A stretch of 64,000 bases of DNA, taken from contig JADZED010000049.1 in the NCBI GenBank assembly GCA_020850715.1, positions 67,693-131,692 on the forward strand, given 5' to 3'. Source of the stretch: Acidobacteriota bacterium (GTDB lineage Bacteria > Acidobacteriota > Vicinamibacteria > Vicinamibacterales > CAVVIG01). This document shows positions 26,515 through 36,082 of this stretch, one piece after another (the stretch's first letter is position 1; every line of letters starts with the position of its first letter). The position numbers and the translations under genes are program-made. Under the pieces are notes generated by a model. The model searched no databases. It saw only the letters and a program-made list of their open reading frames with translations, and was not told where the DNA came from.

Positions 26515-27275
26515 GATCCAGATGTTGGACGCCCAGCGCCCGCGGCCGCAGCCGCGCGATGCTCTCGATCGACCTCTGCGTCCGGACGACGCACGTACAG
26601 CGGCTGGATTCCGGCCGCCGTCGTGGCGCCTCCCTCGCGCCACAGCGGCGCCGCCATGAGGCCGATCGTAGCGGCGAGCGGAGGGATATCGCCGACCACG
26701 CGAGAGCCAGGCGGGGCCTCGCTCTCGAGAAGAGCCCGGTAGAGCACTGCGCCGTCGCCGGCAACGATCAGCGGCACGCCGCCGGTGCGGTCCGCCCAGC
26801 GAGCGAGCACCGATGCCGGCGCGCCGACGCTGGCGCCCTCGATCTCGACGAGCCGATCGCGCGAGAACCTCGGGCCCTCGCCGACCCTGTAGAGCGCCGT
26901 GAAGACGTCACGCCGACGCGCATCCATCCAGGCTCCGACATGGTCGCCCATGGCCGCCCCCGCACTGCCGGCCTGCGCCAGCGCCTCGAGCGCCGAGACG
27001 GCAACGACGGGGCGCCGCTCGACCAGCGCCAGCCCCTGGATGGTGGCAATCCCGACTCGCAGACCGGTGAACGAGCCCGGACCGGACGCGACGGCGAAGA
27101 GATCGATCGACGCCAGCGGCCAGCCGCGATCGGCGAGGATTCCGAGCAGATCGCCAGGCAGCCGCTCCGCGTGGGTCCGCGACGCGTCGCCCGTCCGGTG
27201 GTCGACGAGCCGCCCATCCTCGACGAGCGCGGCGCTCCCGGCGCGCGCCGTCGTGTCCAGCGCGAGCACACGCAT
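26511..27275 (-). CDS. tsaB: tRNA N6-threonylcarbamoyladenosine biosynthesis protein TsaB
   Basis: A 254-aa ASKHA-fold protein, a partner of TsaD and TsaE in making t6A37 of ANN-decoding tRNAs. It opens with MRVLALDTTARAGSAALV, then THAERLPGDLLGIL and the family core VASGPGSFTGLRVGIATIQGLAL. Length is close to the usual 220-240. It is divergent from mutS with 23 bases between the starts, so both promoters lie in or next to this gap. On this strand TAGTCT and TATGCT are -10 candidates 5 and 12 bases before the ATG. tsaD and tsaE are not in the window. Confidence 0.92.
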   Translation of the reverse strand: MRVLALDTTARAGSAALVEDGRLVDHRTGDASRTHAERLPGDLLGILADRGWPLASIDLFAVASGPGSFTGLRVGIATIQGLALVERRPVVAVSALEALAQAGSAGAAMGDHVGAWMDARRRDVFTALYRVGEGPRFSRDRLVEIEGASVGAPASVLARWADRTGGVPLIVAGDGAVLYRALLESEAPPGSRVVGDIPPLAATIGLMAAPLWREGGATTAAGIQPLYVRRPDAEVDREHRAAAAAGAGRPTSGS

Positions 27276-27298
27276 ACGCTAGACTAAGCATACTCTGC

Positions 27299-29974
27299 AT
27301 GAGCAGTCCGACCGATTCGACGCCGCGAGCCGGCGCGCCGGCCGCAACGCCGGCGATGCGGCAGTATCTGGAGGCGAAGCAGCAGCACCGCGACGCGATC
27401 CTCTTCTTCCGGATGGGCGACTTCTACGAGATGTTCTATGAAGATGCCCTGGTGGCGGCACGCGCGCTCGAGCTGACGCTGACGTCTCGATCGCGGGATG
27501 CCGGCGGCGGCGCCATCCCGATGTGCGGCGTCCCGTACCATGCCGCCGACGGCTACATCGCGCGCCTCGTGAAGAAGGGCTTTCGCGTCGCCGTCTGCGA
27601 TCAGGTCGAGGATCCACGCAAGGCCAAAGGCATCGTCAGGCGCGAGGTCGTGCGCGTCGTCTCGCCCGGTACTCTGACCGACGCCAGCTGGCTGGACGCG
27701 CGCGAGCCGGCCTTCATCCTGGCGCTCGCGCCCGGTGGCGCGCACACCCTCGGCGCGGCCCTGCTGGATCCCTCGACGGGCGAGTTCAGCGCCGCCGAGT
27801 ACGAGGGCGCCGACGGCCTGCAGGTGCTCGGCGACGAACTGGCCGTGATCCGCCCGCGCGAGCTGGTGGTGCCGGCCGACATCTCGGTCGACGGCAGGCC
27901 GGCCTCCTCGCTCCCCGATCGCGTGCCTCAGCTCCGCGCCGCCGGGTGCCCGGCGACCGCCGTCGACGCGTGGACGTTCGACTTCGAAGCGGCGCGGCGC
28001 ACGCTGCTCGATCAACTGCGCGCCGGCAGCCTCGAGGGCTTCGGCCTCGATCGCCGGCCGGCGGCCGTCTCGGCGGCGGGCGCGCTCGTCCACTACCTGC
28101 GCACGACGCAGAAGGTCGATCTCGCCCACGTGCGGGCGATTGCGCACAGGCAGCGCGCCGACGCGCTCCTCATCGATCCGACCACCCTGAGGCATCTGGA
28201 GATCATCGAGGGATCGGAAGGCGGTCGTCCGGGCTCGCTGCTCGACGAGCTGGATCGGACGATCACATCGATGGGCAGCCGCCTGCTCCGTTCCTGGCTC
28301 CTGCGTCCGCTGGTGTCGATCGAGCCGATTCGCGACCGGCTGGACGCGGTGGAAGAACTCGCGTTCCGCGCGATCGATCGGGGGAGATTCCGCGATGCCA
28401 TCCGCGCCGTGCAGGACCTGGAGCGGCTGATCGCCAGGGTGGCGCTCGGAACGGCCGGGCCGCGAGACCTCGTCGGCCTGGCGCTCTCGCTCGCCGCCCT
28501 GCCGCGCGTCAGGACCCTGCTCGCCGATCTGCAGGCCCCGCTCGTCCGATCGCTGGCCGCCGCGCTCGACGATCTGCCAGACGTGCGTGGCGCAATCGAT
28601 GCCGCGATTGTCGACGCCCCCCCGGCGCTGGTGCGCGAGGGCGGATTCGCCCGCGACGGCGCCGACGCCGAGCTCGACGACCTGCGCCGCATCAGCCGCT
28701 CGGGCAAGCAGGTGATCGCCGAGCTGGAGCTGTCGGAACGGGCCCGTACCGGCATCGGCTCCCTGAAGGTCCGCTACAACCGCGTATTCGGCTACTACAT
28801 CGAGGTCTCCAGGGCCAATCTCCACGCGGTGCCGCCCGACTATCACCGCAAGCAGACGATCGCCGGCGGCGAGCGCTTCATCACCGCGGCGCTGAAAGAG
28901 CACGAGGAGCGGGTGCTCGGCGCCGACGAACGCATCCTGGAGTGCGAGCTCGCGCTGTTCGAGCGGCTGCGCGCGTCGGTCGCGGCCGAGGCGCCGCGCA
29001 TCCAGGCGTCGGCGCGCGCGCTGGGCGCGCTCGACGTGCTCGCCGCGCTTGCCGAAACGGCCGCGGTCGACAACTACACCAAGCCGCACGTCCACCAGGG
29101 CCCGGAGCTCATCGCGGCCGACGCACGCCACCCGGTCGTCGAACGGCGCATCGCGGGCGGCGAGCCGTTCGTGCCGAACGACATCGCGCTCGACGGATCG
29201 GCGGCCCAGCTCGTGATCCTCACCGGGCCGAACATGGGCGGCAAGTCGACCTACCTCCGGCAGACGGCGCTGCTCTGCGTGATGGCGCAGGCCGGCTCGT
29301 TCGTGCCTGCGCGCGAAGCCAAGGTGCCGATCGTCGACCGCATCTTCGCGCGCGTGGGAGCCTCCGACAACATCGCGCGCGGCCATTCAACCTTCATGGT
29401 CGAGATGCAGGAGACCGCCAACATCCTGCACGCGGCGACCTCGCGCAGTCTGGTCGTGCTCGACGAGATCGGCCGGGGCACCGCGACCTTCGACGGCCTC
29501 AGTCTCGCCTGGGCCGTGGCGGAGCACCTGGCCACCAACCCGGCAAGCAGGCCGAAGACGCTCTTCGCAACCCACTATCACGAGCTGACCGATCTCGCCG
29601 ACGCGACGCCGGGCGTCGTGAACTTCCACGTCGCGGCCCGCGAATGGAAGGACGAGATCGTCTTTCTGCGCAAGATCGTGCCCGGGCGCTCGGATCGCAG
29701 CTACGGCATCCAGGTCGCCCGGCTGGCCGGCATCCCCCATCCGGTCATCGCACGCGCGCGCGAGATCCTGCGCGCGCTCGAACGCGACGAGCTCGCCCGG
29801 GGCGGCCGGCCGTCGGTCAGCGGCACCGCTGCCGATCCGCAGCAGCAGCTCGGCCTGTTCCAGGCGCCGGCGCCCGACGATCGCCTGCGCGAACAACTGC
29901 TGGCCGTGGAGGTCGATCGGATGACCCCGCTGGAGGCGCTGGCGTTCCTCGCGGAGCTGAAGAAGGGGCTGTGA
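27299..29974 (+). CDS. mutS: DNA mismatch repair protein MutS
   Basis: An 891-aa MutS1. The N-terminal mismatch-recognition domain carries FFRMGDFYEMFYEDA, with the Phe-x-Glu pair that probes the mismatch. Connector, lever and clamp domains follow. The ATPase has Walker A GPNMGGKSTYLRQTA (about residue 643), Walker B LVVLDEIGRGTATFDGLS and the signature region VGASDNIARGHSTFMVEM. A C-terminal tail with QQQLGLFQAP, a beta-clamp-type motif, completes the protein. It is translationally coupled to the next gene by a GTGA overlap (29971-29974). mutL is not in the window. Confidence 0.96.
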   Translation: MSSPTDSTPRAGAPAATPAMRQYLEAKQQHRDAILFFRMGDFYEMFYEDALVAARALELTLTSRSRDAGGGAIPMCGVPYHAADGYIARLVKKGFRVAVCDQVEDPRKAKGIVRREVVRVVSPGTLTDASWLDAREPAFILALAPGGAHTLGAALLDPSTGEFSAAEYEGADGLQVLGDELAVIRPRELVVPADISVDGRPASSLPDRVPQLRAAGCPATAVDAWTFDFEAARRTLLDQLRAGSLEGFGLDRRPAAVSAAGALVHYLRTTQKVDLAHVRAIAHRQRADALLIDPTTLRHLEIIEGSEGGRPGSLLDELDRTITSMGSRLLRSWLLRPLVSIEPIRDRLDAVEELAFRAIDRGRFRDAIRAVQDLERLIARVALGTAGPRDLVGLALSLAALPRVRTLLADLQAPLVRSLAAALDDLPDVRGAIDAAIVDAPPALVREGGFARDGADAELDDLRRISRSGKQVIAELELSERARTGIGSLKVRYNRVFGYYIEVSRANLHAVPPDYHRKQTIAGGERFITAALKEHEERVLGADERILECELALFERLRASVAAEAPRIQASARALGALDVLAALAETAAVDNYTKPHVHQGPELIAADARHPVVERRIAGGEPFVPNDIALDGSAAQLVILTGPNMGGKSTYLRQTALLCVMAQAGSFVPAREAKVPIVDRIFARVGASDNIARGHSTFMVEMQETANILHAATSRSLVVLDEIGRGTATFDGLSLAWAVAEHLATNPASRPKTLFATHYHELTDLADATPGVVNFHVAAREWKDEIVFLRKIVPGRSDRSYGIQVARLAGIPHPVIARAREILRALERDELARGGRPSVSGTAADPQQQLGLFQAPAPDDRLREQLLAVEVDRMTPLEALAFLAELKKGL

Positions 29975-32865
29975 TCTGGCGTCCGGCCGCGGCCGCCCTC
30001 GCGGTCTGCCTCGCCTGCGCCGGAACCGGTTGGGCGCAGGCGCAGCCCCTCGATCCGCGGCTGCGCTTTCGCTCGCTGTCAACCGAGCATTTCGTCGTCT
30101 ATTACCACCAGGGCGAAGCCGCGCTCGCACCGCGGCTCGGCATGATCGCCGAGACAGTGCGGCTCGAGGCTCAACGCGCCGGCTTCGGCAACCTGCCTGC
30201 GCGCACGCACGTGCTCCTGGTCGACCAGATGGATCTCGCCAACGGCTTCGCGACGCTGCTGCCGCGCGATCTCGTCGTCGTGAGCGCGGCGTGGCCCGAA
30301 GGCGCTGCCGCGCTCGGCACCACCGACGACTGGCTGCGACTCGTCTTCACGCACGAGTTCACGCACATCGCCCACCTGGATCGCTCCACGGGATGGGCGC
30401 GGGTCGTGCGCAGGATCTTCGGACGAACGCCGCTCGCATTTCCGAATCTGCTGCTGCCGGCATGGCAAGTCGAAGGACTGGCGACATATCGCGAGGGAGC
30501 CGCGACGGGGCTCGGACGCCTGCGCGCCGGCGACTTCGGGGCAATCGCTCGCGAGGCGTCGCGCGCCGGACGGCCGGAGCCGCTCGATCGGGTGAACGGC
30601 GGGCTGATCGACTGGCCGGGCAGCCACGCGGCATACGCCTACGGCGCCGGATTCCATGAGTACCTGGCCCGGACCATCGGCGGAACGGCGCTTTCCGCGC
30701 TGGCCGACGCAACCGCAGGGCGCCTGCCCTACACCTCGTCGCGCGTGTTCGCGCGCGTCGCCGGCAAACCGCTCGGCGATCTCTGGCGCGACTACGAGGC
30801 CGACCTCGCGGCCTCGGTGTCCCCGGCGCCGCCCTCCGGCACGCCGGCGCGGCGCCTGACCCGCCACGGCTTCGCGGTCGGCGGTCCACGCTTCGCGTCC
30901 GACCGTGTCGTCGTCTACTCGATCCGCGGAGCCGATGCCTTTCCGACGCTGAACGAGATCGCGCTCGACGGCGGGGCGTCGCGTGCGCTCACCGATCGAT
31001 ACCTCGGGTCGACCGCGGCGATCTCGCCCGACACAATCTATTTCGACCAGCTCGAGTTCCGCCGCAACGCCGGGATCTATGCCGACCTGTACGCGCTCGA
31101 CCGCCGTACCGGCAGCGTGCGCGCGCTCACACGCGAGGCGCGCCTACTCGACCCGGACCTCTCGCCCGACGGCAGCACGCTGGTGTGCGTCCGCGGCGCC
31201 CCTGGCCGCCGGGAGCTGGTGCTGATCGACGCGGCGACGTTGCACGCGAACGGCACGGCCGCCTTGTCGGTCCTGGTCTCCGAACCGGACACGCAGTTCC
31301 AGGCGCCCCGCTGGTCCCCCGATGGCCGCATGATCGCGGTCGAGCGCCACCGGCTCGGCCGGCTGCCGGAGATCGTCCTGGTCGATCCGATCTCGCACGT
31401 GGTCCGCCTCCTCGCCTCGGCCGTGGACACGCGGTTCGTCACGCCGGCCTGGCGCTCGGACGGCGGCGCGCTCGTCGTTGCCGCCGCGCCTCGCGACCGG
31501 CCGTTCGACCTCTACGAACTGACGGTCGACGGCACCCTCCGGCGGCGCATCACGCAGGTGACCGGTGGCGCCATCTGGCCGGACGTTTCGCCCGACGGCG
31601 AGACGATCGTGTTCGTCGGATACACCGTCGACGGCCAGGACCTGTTCACGCTGCCATACGCTGCGAGCGTCGCTTCGTTCGAGCCGCGTCCGGCGATCGC
31701 TCGCGAGCCCGCCGTCGCGCCATCCCCCACCACAGCACCCCTACCGCGGTCCTCTCCGGTCGAGGGCCGCTATCGGCCGTGGTCGACGCTGCCGCCCACG
31801 GCGTGGTCGCCGATTCTGACCGGCGACGTCGACCAGATCCGCGCCGGCGCGGCCGTCTCGGGCTCCGATGTCCTCGGGTACCACTCTTATGCCGCCGGCG
31901 GCACCTGGCGGCTCTCCGCTCCAGAAGGAACGCCGGCTCTGCCACGCGGCCGGCCTGATTGGTTCGGCTCCTATACGTACTCCCGCTGGTGGCCCTCGTT
32001 CTGGATTGCCGCCTCGGAGGCCACGTCGTTCCTCGCCGCGCCGGCGGCCGGCGGCGGAACGCCACAACGCGTCACGCAACGCGAGCGCCAGTTCGAGGCA
32101 GGCGTCGCCTTTGCCGTGCGTCGCGCGCGGTCGGCGCAATCGGCCTCCGCGGGCATCGCGCGAGCAACCGTCGAACCGATCGTTCCAGGCGGCCGCATCG
32201 CCGCCCGCGACCGGAGCGCAATCCGGGTCGCCTGGACCACCAGGACCGCAAAGACGTTCGGCTATTCGATCGGTCCGGAGCGCGGCATCGTCGCGGGGGC
32301 CACCGCGGAATTCGTGCGCCGGGGTCTCGGCGCGCTCGGAGACGCGACGATCGCGACCGCCGACGTCCGCGCGTATCTTCCAGGCTTGGGCGGCCATCAC
32401 GTGGCGGCGTTTCGGATCGCCGGCGGCGCCTCCGCAGGACGGGCCGACATGGGCCGAATCTTCCGACTCGGCGGACCGGGACCGGACGCCTCGGCCGCCG
32501 CTTTCGATCGCCGGGCCATCGGTCTGCTGCGCGGATTCGGCGCCCAGCGCTTCGCCGGCTCACACGTCGTGCTGGCAAATGCCGAGTACCGGCTGCCGCT
32601 GGCGCGCCCGCAGCGAGGCGCCGGCACCTGGCCGGTCTTCCTGCAGCAGGTCCATGCCGCCGCCTTCGCCGACGTCGGCCACGCCTGGACCGAGGCGTTT
32701 CGCGCTGCCGACATCAAGGTGGCTGCCGGCGCGGAACTCGCCTTCGACGCGGTCTTCGGCTATTTCCTCCCGACCACTGTCGCGATCGGCGCGGCGTACG
32801 GGCACGACGGGGCGGGGCCGGCATCTGGTACGGTCGCGTACATCCGCATCGGCCGGGCATTCTGA
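29971..32865 (+). CDS. Exported metallopeptidase-like protein with TolB-type propeller and C-terminal outer-membrane barrel
   Basis: A 964-aa protein starting at a GTG that overlaps the mutS stop. A signal peptide ends near AQAQP. Residues about 30-290 form a gluzincin-like peptidase domain with LVFTHEFTHIAHLDR (zinc ligands His128 and His132, catalytic Glu129) and the third ligand candidate Glu168 in WQVEGLATY. About 290-590 is a TolB/PD40 propeller with repeats such as LDPDLSPDGSTLV, FQAPRWSPDGRMIAV and IWPDVSPDGETIVFVG. About 640-964 resembles a beta barrel, with alternating aromatic strands and a C-terminal strand ending IRIGRAF, a terminal Phe as in outer-membrane proteins. It probably displays the protease and propeller at the outer membrane. 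Substrate unknown. Confidence 0.75.
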   Translation: MIWRPAAAALAVCLACAGTGWAQAQPLDPRLRFRSLSTEHFVVYYHQGEAALAPRLGMIAETVRLEAQRAGFGNLPARTHVLLVDQMDLANGFATLLPRDLVVVSAAWPEGAAALGTTDDWLRLVFTHEFTHIAHLDRSTGWARVVRRIFGRTPLAFPNLLLPAWQVEGLATYREGAATGLGRLRAGDFGAIAREASRAGRPEPLDRVNGGLIDWPGSHAAYAYGAGFHEYLARTIGGTALSALADATAGRLPYTSSRVFARVAGKPLGDLWRDYEADLAASVSPAPPSGTPARRLTRHGFAVGGPRFASDRVVVYSIRGADAFPTLNEIALDGGASRALTDRYLGSTAAISPDTIYFDQLEFRRNAGIYADLYALDRRTGSVRALTREARLLDPDLSPDGSTLVCVRGAPGRRELVLIDAATLHANGTAALSVLVSEPDTQFQAPRWSPDGRMIAVERHRLGRLPEIVLVDPISHVVRLLASAVDTRFVTPAWRSDGGALVVAAAPRDRPFDLYELTVDGTLRRRITQVTGGAIWPDVSPDGETIVFVGYTVDGQDLFTLPYAASVASFEPRPAIAREPAVAPSPTTAPLPRSSPVEGRYRPWSTLPPTAWSPILTGDVDQIRAGAAVSGSDVLGYHSYAAGGTWRLSAPEGTPALPRGRPDWFGSYTYSRWWPSFWIAASEATSFLAAPAAGGGTPQRVTQRERQFEAGVAFAVRRARSAQSASAGIARATVEPIVPGGRIAARDRSAIRVAWTTRTAKTFGYSIGPERGIVAGATAEFVRRGLGALGDATIATADVRAYLPGLGGHHVAAFRIAGGASAGRADMGRIFRLGGPGPDASAAAFDRRAIGLLRGFGAQRFAGSHVVLANAEYRLPLARPQRGAGTWPVFLQQVHAAAFADVGHAWTEAFRAADIKVAAGAELAFDAVFGYFLPTTVAIGAAYGHDGAGPASGTVAYIRIGRAF

Positions 32866-33036
32866 GTACGACACCGGCCATCGGACTGGAGCCGGATCCC
32901 CGCCCTGGCGCTCATCGGCGGAACCGTGCTCGCGGCTCCAGCCCTCGCGTCCGTCGCTCCGGCAGGCGTGATCCATCGCGGCCCGACGAACGCTCCGCGC
33001 CCCGGCTGCGTCAGGCCGTTGGGCGCGCGCCGGGAA

Positions 33037-33042
33037 TATAAT
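33037..33042 (+). promoter_or_regulatory. Consensus -10 element for the agmatinase-family gene
   Basis: A perfect TATAAT eight bases before the ATG at 33051, with no Shine-Dalgarno between. The predicted transcript would start at or within a few bases of the ATG. Confidence 0.5.
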
Positions 33043-33050
33043 TGCGCCGC

Positions 33051-33956
33051 ATGTCCCTCCCCTTCGACTACGATCGGGTCGCCGTCGGCGAGTTCGGCGG
33101 CACCACTCCGACCACCACCGATTTCGACCACGCGCGCGTCGTCGTTCTGCCGATCCCGCTCGACCGTACGACGTCGTACGTGCCCGGCACGCGCAACGGG
33201 CCGCACGAGATCCTCGTCGCTTCCTCGCACCTGGAACTGTGGGACGAAGAGACGGGGACCGACGTCCACAGCATCGGCATCTATACGATGCCCGAGATGG
33301 ACTTCCCGTTCGAGTCGATGGACCAGATCGTCGCCGAGATCCAGCGCATCGCGTCGGAGCTCATCGAACGCGGCAAGTTTCCGATCGTGCTGGGCGGCGA
33401 ACATTCGATCACGCCGCCGATCGTCGCGGCCGCCGCAGCGAAGCACCCCAACCTCTCGGTGCTCCAGCTCGACGCGCACGCCGACCTGCGCGCCTCGTAC
33501 ATGGGGACGCCGCACAATCACGCGTGCGCCATGCGGCGGGTGCTCGACCATGCGGCGTCCGCCACGCAGGTCGGCATCCGCAGCCTGTCGGTGGAGGAGG
33601 CCGCGGACATCCCGTCGCTGAGAACCACCATCTTCTACGACTGGAACATGCGGAAGGATCCGGACTGGATGGAGCGGGTCGTGGCGTCGCTGAACGAGAA
33701 CGTCTACGTCACGATCGACGTGGACGGGTTCGATCCCTCCATCATGCCCGCGACCGGCACCCCGGAACCCGGAGGGCTGTCGTGGCACGAGGCGCTGGCG
33801 CTGCTGCGCAAGGTGATCGAGGCTCGCACGGTCGTCGGCTGCGATATCGTCGAGTTGTCGCCGGCGCCCGGCAACGTCGCGCCGACGTTTCTGTGCGCGA
33901 AGCTGATCTACAAGATCCTGACCTACCGCTTCGGCCGCGACGTCCGCGGCCGCTGA
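33051..33956 (+). CDS. Agmatinase/arginase-family ureohydrolase
   Basis: A 301-aa binuclear-manganese hydrolase. Metal ligands are all present: His118 in VLGGEHSIT, Asp141/His143/Asp145 in QLDAHADLR, and the aspartates of TIDVDGFDPS around residue 222. The start at ATG 33051 (MSLPFDYDRVAVGEFGG) is preferred over an upstream in-frame TTG that lies within the TATAAT. Length and order fit agmatinases (speB), which turn agmatine into putrescine and urea. Arginase, guanidinobutyrase or formimidoylglutamase activity cannot be excluded. No other polyamine gene is near. Confidence 0.85.
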   Translation: MSLPFDYDRVAVGEFGGTTPTTTDFDHARVVVLPIPLDRTTSYVPGTRNGPHEILVASSHLELWDEETGTDVHSIGIYTMPEMDFPFESMDQIVAEIQRIASELIERGKFPIVLGGEHSITPPIVAAAAAKHPNLSVLQLDAHADLRASYMGTPHNHACAMRRVLDHAASATQVGIRSLSVEEAADIPSLRTTIFYDWNMRKDPDWMERVVASLNENVYVTIDVDGFDPSIMPATGTPEPGGLSWHEALALLRKVIEARTVVGCDIVELSPAPGNVAPTFLCAKLIYKILTYRFGRDVRGR

Positions 33957-33962
33957 TGCAGC

Positions 33963-34694
33963 CTACGTGGAGGCCTTCTTCAGCGCCTCGCCTTCCTGCT
34001 TCGCCTGCGCGTTGAAGGGAGACTCCGGGAACTCCTGAACGATGCGATTGAAGGTCTGCTGCGCTTCGGTCGGCTTGCCGGCCTGCACGTAGGTACGGGC
34101 GAGCTGCATCAGGACGCCGTCCACCGGCAGCGTGCCGTCGGTGCGGGCCGACAGCTTCTTGAACGCATCGATCGCCTGATCGTATTGTCCGCTCCGCGCG
34201 TGTGCTTCGGCCAGGCCGAGCTGGGCCATCTGACCGTAGACTCCGTCGCCGTCGCGCTGCATCACGTCCTGATAGGCTGTCGCCGCCTCAGCGGGCGCGC
34301 CGAGCAGCATCTGCGTCGTCGCCTGCTTGTACCGCGCGAAGATGCCGGCGTCAGAGTCGGGGTACTGATCGGCCACGGCCTTGAACTTCTCGAGCGCCGC
34401 CTGCGAACGCTCCCGCTCCGTCGGGAAGCTCGGGCCCGGCGCAACCGTGCCCGGAGCGGCCGGCGGGCCGATCCGCGCCGCCTCGATCGTCAGCGCTTCG
34501 GCCAGCGCCGCGTGCGCGCGCCCCTCGCCCCGCTGTTGCCAGCCGTAATAGCCGAGCGCGCCGCCGCCGAGGACGACGATCGCGACGACGGCCGCCAGGA
34601 TCTCGCGGCGCCTGGCCTCCATGGTCTCGCGCGCCTGAGCCGCCAGCCGCTCGAGCTCGTTCTCCTTCAAATGATGGCGTTGTGCTCTGTTCAT
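33963..34694 (-). CDS. Membrane-anchored TPR protein (YfgM-like)
   Basis: A 243-aa protein with a cytoplasmic basic N-terminus (RAQRHHLKENELERLAAQA), a single membrane segment (about 33-52, ILAAVVAIVVLGGGALGYYG) and an exterior part of TPR-like helices: FKAVADQYPDSDAGIFARYK, AATAYQDVMQRDGDGVYGQM and AIDAFKKLSARTD. This is the layout of YfgM, the SecYEG-associated protein. The end (FNRIVQEFPESPFNAQAKQEGEAL) is also TPR-like. The stop lies seven bases from the end of the convergent agmatinase-family gene. YfgM identity is by architecture only. Confidence 0.75.
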   Translation of the reverse strand: MNRAQRHHLKENELERLAAQARETMEARRREILAAVVAIVVLGGGALGYYGWQQRGEGRAHAALAEALTIEAARIGPPAAPGTVAPGPSFPTERERSQAALEKFKAVADQYPDSDAGIFARYKQATTQMLLGAPAEAATAYQDVMQRDGDGVYGQMAQLGLAEAHARSGQYDQAIDAFKKLSARTDGTLPVDGVLMQLARTYVQAGKPTEAQQTFNRIVQEFPESPFNAQAKQEGEALKKAST

Positions 34695-34786
34695 ACGCTG
34701 CTTGGTATCTTAAGGCAAATCTCGGGGTCTCGCATCGGCGCCGGCCGTCGGGCCGGTCCGGCCTTCGCCGACCCTTCGTTGCCGCC

Positions 34787-35902
34787 TCAGCGGATGAACA
34801 GCATCTGGCCTGCGTAGATGGTGTGATGGGCCAGCTCGTTCAACGACATCAGGTCCCTGACCGAGGTGCCGAAGCGCTGCGCGATCGCGATCAGCGTATC
34901 GCCGCGGCGCACGCGATAGGTCCTGGGCCCTGCGGCGGCGGCCTGCCCGGCCTGCTTCGGCGTCGAGGCCACCGTCACCACCGTCGGGCCCGGCGCTCCG
35001 ACCGGCGGATCGAGGGTGAGCGGGCCGAAGTACTCGTCGCGGTTGCGATAGACGTGCACGGCGGCGAGGAACTCCGCGTAGAAGTTCATCGAGGCATAGC
35101 CGAACACCGGGCCGTCGTACTCCCCGACGATCGTCGCGAGGTCGGCGCCGTGCGCCGCCTTGGCGCGCAGCATGCCGGCACGTCCGTGATTGTAGGCGGT
35201 GAGCGCCAGCGGCCAGGTGCCCAGGGCGTCGTAGTTGTCGCGCAGCAGACGGGCGGCGGCGTTCGCCGCCTTCATCGGATCGAGCCGTTCGTCGATGCGG
35301 CCGCGAATGCGCAGATACTGCCGGCCGGTGCCGCGCGTGAATTGCCAGACGCCCACAGCGGCCGCTTTCGAGCGGACGTTCTGATATGACGACTCGACGA
35401 GCGGCAGGAGCGCGAGGTCTTCCGGCACGTCGTGCGTGAGCATGATGCGCGAAAAAGCCTCGACATAGCGGCCGGACCGGATCACGCCGCCCCGGAACCG
35501 CTCCTTGACGCCGCGCTGCGTATGGACGCGATCGCGGAGCGTTGCCAGGAGCGGGACCGACGGCACGAGCCCCTCCGCGACGATGGCTGCCCGGGTTTCC
35601 AGGGCATCCGGGCCGAGCATCTCCGGTTCATCGAGGTGCGCGGCAAGATCCGAGAGCGCAGCCTCGACGCGGCGCACCATCGCCTTGGCGCCGCTCTCGT
35701 CGGCCACGCCGTAGATCAGGTTCACATGAAAGCGATCGTGCACGACGACATCGTCCTGGCCGTACTCGGTGAACACCTTCGTCCAGAAAGCGATGCGCTG
35801 CTCGAACCCGTCGGTCGGGAACACGATCTCTGCGGAGCGCGCCTGCGCGGACGGCAGCAGCAGGACGACGCACGCCAGCGTCAGCGAAAGACCCCTCGTC
35901 AT
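34787..35902 (-). CDS. LysM-containing lytic transglycosylase (MltD-like)
   Basis: A 371-aa exported enzyme that cleaves peptidoglycan glycan strands. From the ATG 35900-35902 there is a clear signal peptide (TRGLSLTLACVVLLLPSAQA). The frame is open another 69 codons upstream but without a signal. The SLT domain has LALLPLVESSYQNVRSKA with catalytic Glu170, then AVGVWQFTRGTGRQY and LTAYNHGRAGM. A single C-terminal LysM domain, YRVRRGDTLIAIAQRFG to AGQMLFIR, binds peptidoglycan. MltD often has two LysM repeats; here one is present. Confidence 0.92.
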   Translation of the reverse strand: MTRGLSLTLACVVLLLPSAQARSAEIVFPTDGFEQRIAFWTKVFTEYGQDDVVVHDRFHVNLIYGVADESGAKAMVRRVEAALSDLAAHLDEPEMLGPDALETRAAIVAEGLVPSVPLLATLRDRVHTQRGVKERFRGGVIRSGRYVEAFSRIMLTHDVPEDLALLPLVESSYQNVRSKAAAVGVWQFTRGTGRQYLRIRGRIDERLDPMKAANAAARLLRDNYDALGTWPLALTAYNHGRAGMLRAKAAHGADLATIVGEYDGPVFGYASMNFYAEFLAAVHVYRNRDEYFGPLTLDPPVGAPGPTVVTVASTPKQAGQAAAAGPRTYRVRRGDTLIAIAQRFGTSVRDLMSLNELAHHTIYAGQMLFIR

Positions 35903-36082
35903 GGTGGCCACCAGAATAGCAGGATGCACGCACGAAGTACAGCCGGTATCGTCACCCCTCGGGCGGCGCGGTGTCGGCCGGCCGGGGCGGCACCCGCAGC
36001 CCTGCGCGCGGGCGCGGAGGGCGCGGACCTGTCGGGCCGCCTCGCGGCGGTCTGATAAGCTAACGGGGACTTCTCCCCGCTT

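Noticed and set aside
27284-29386. A 700-codon open frame on the minus strand opposite mutS
   Set aside because: Shadow of MutS, no domain signs, low-complexity composition.
27523-29970. Upstream extension of the metallopeptidase frame through mutS to 27523
   Set aside because: Within mutS this frame reads as Arg/Gly-rich shadow. A signal peptide begins exactly at the GTG that overlaps the mutS stop.
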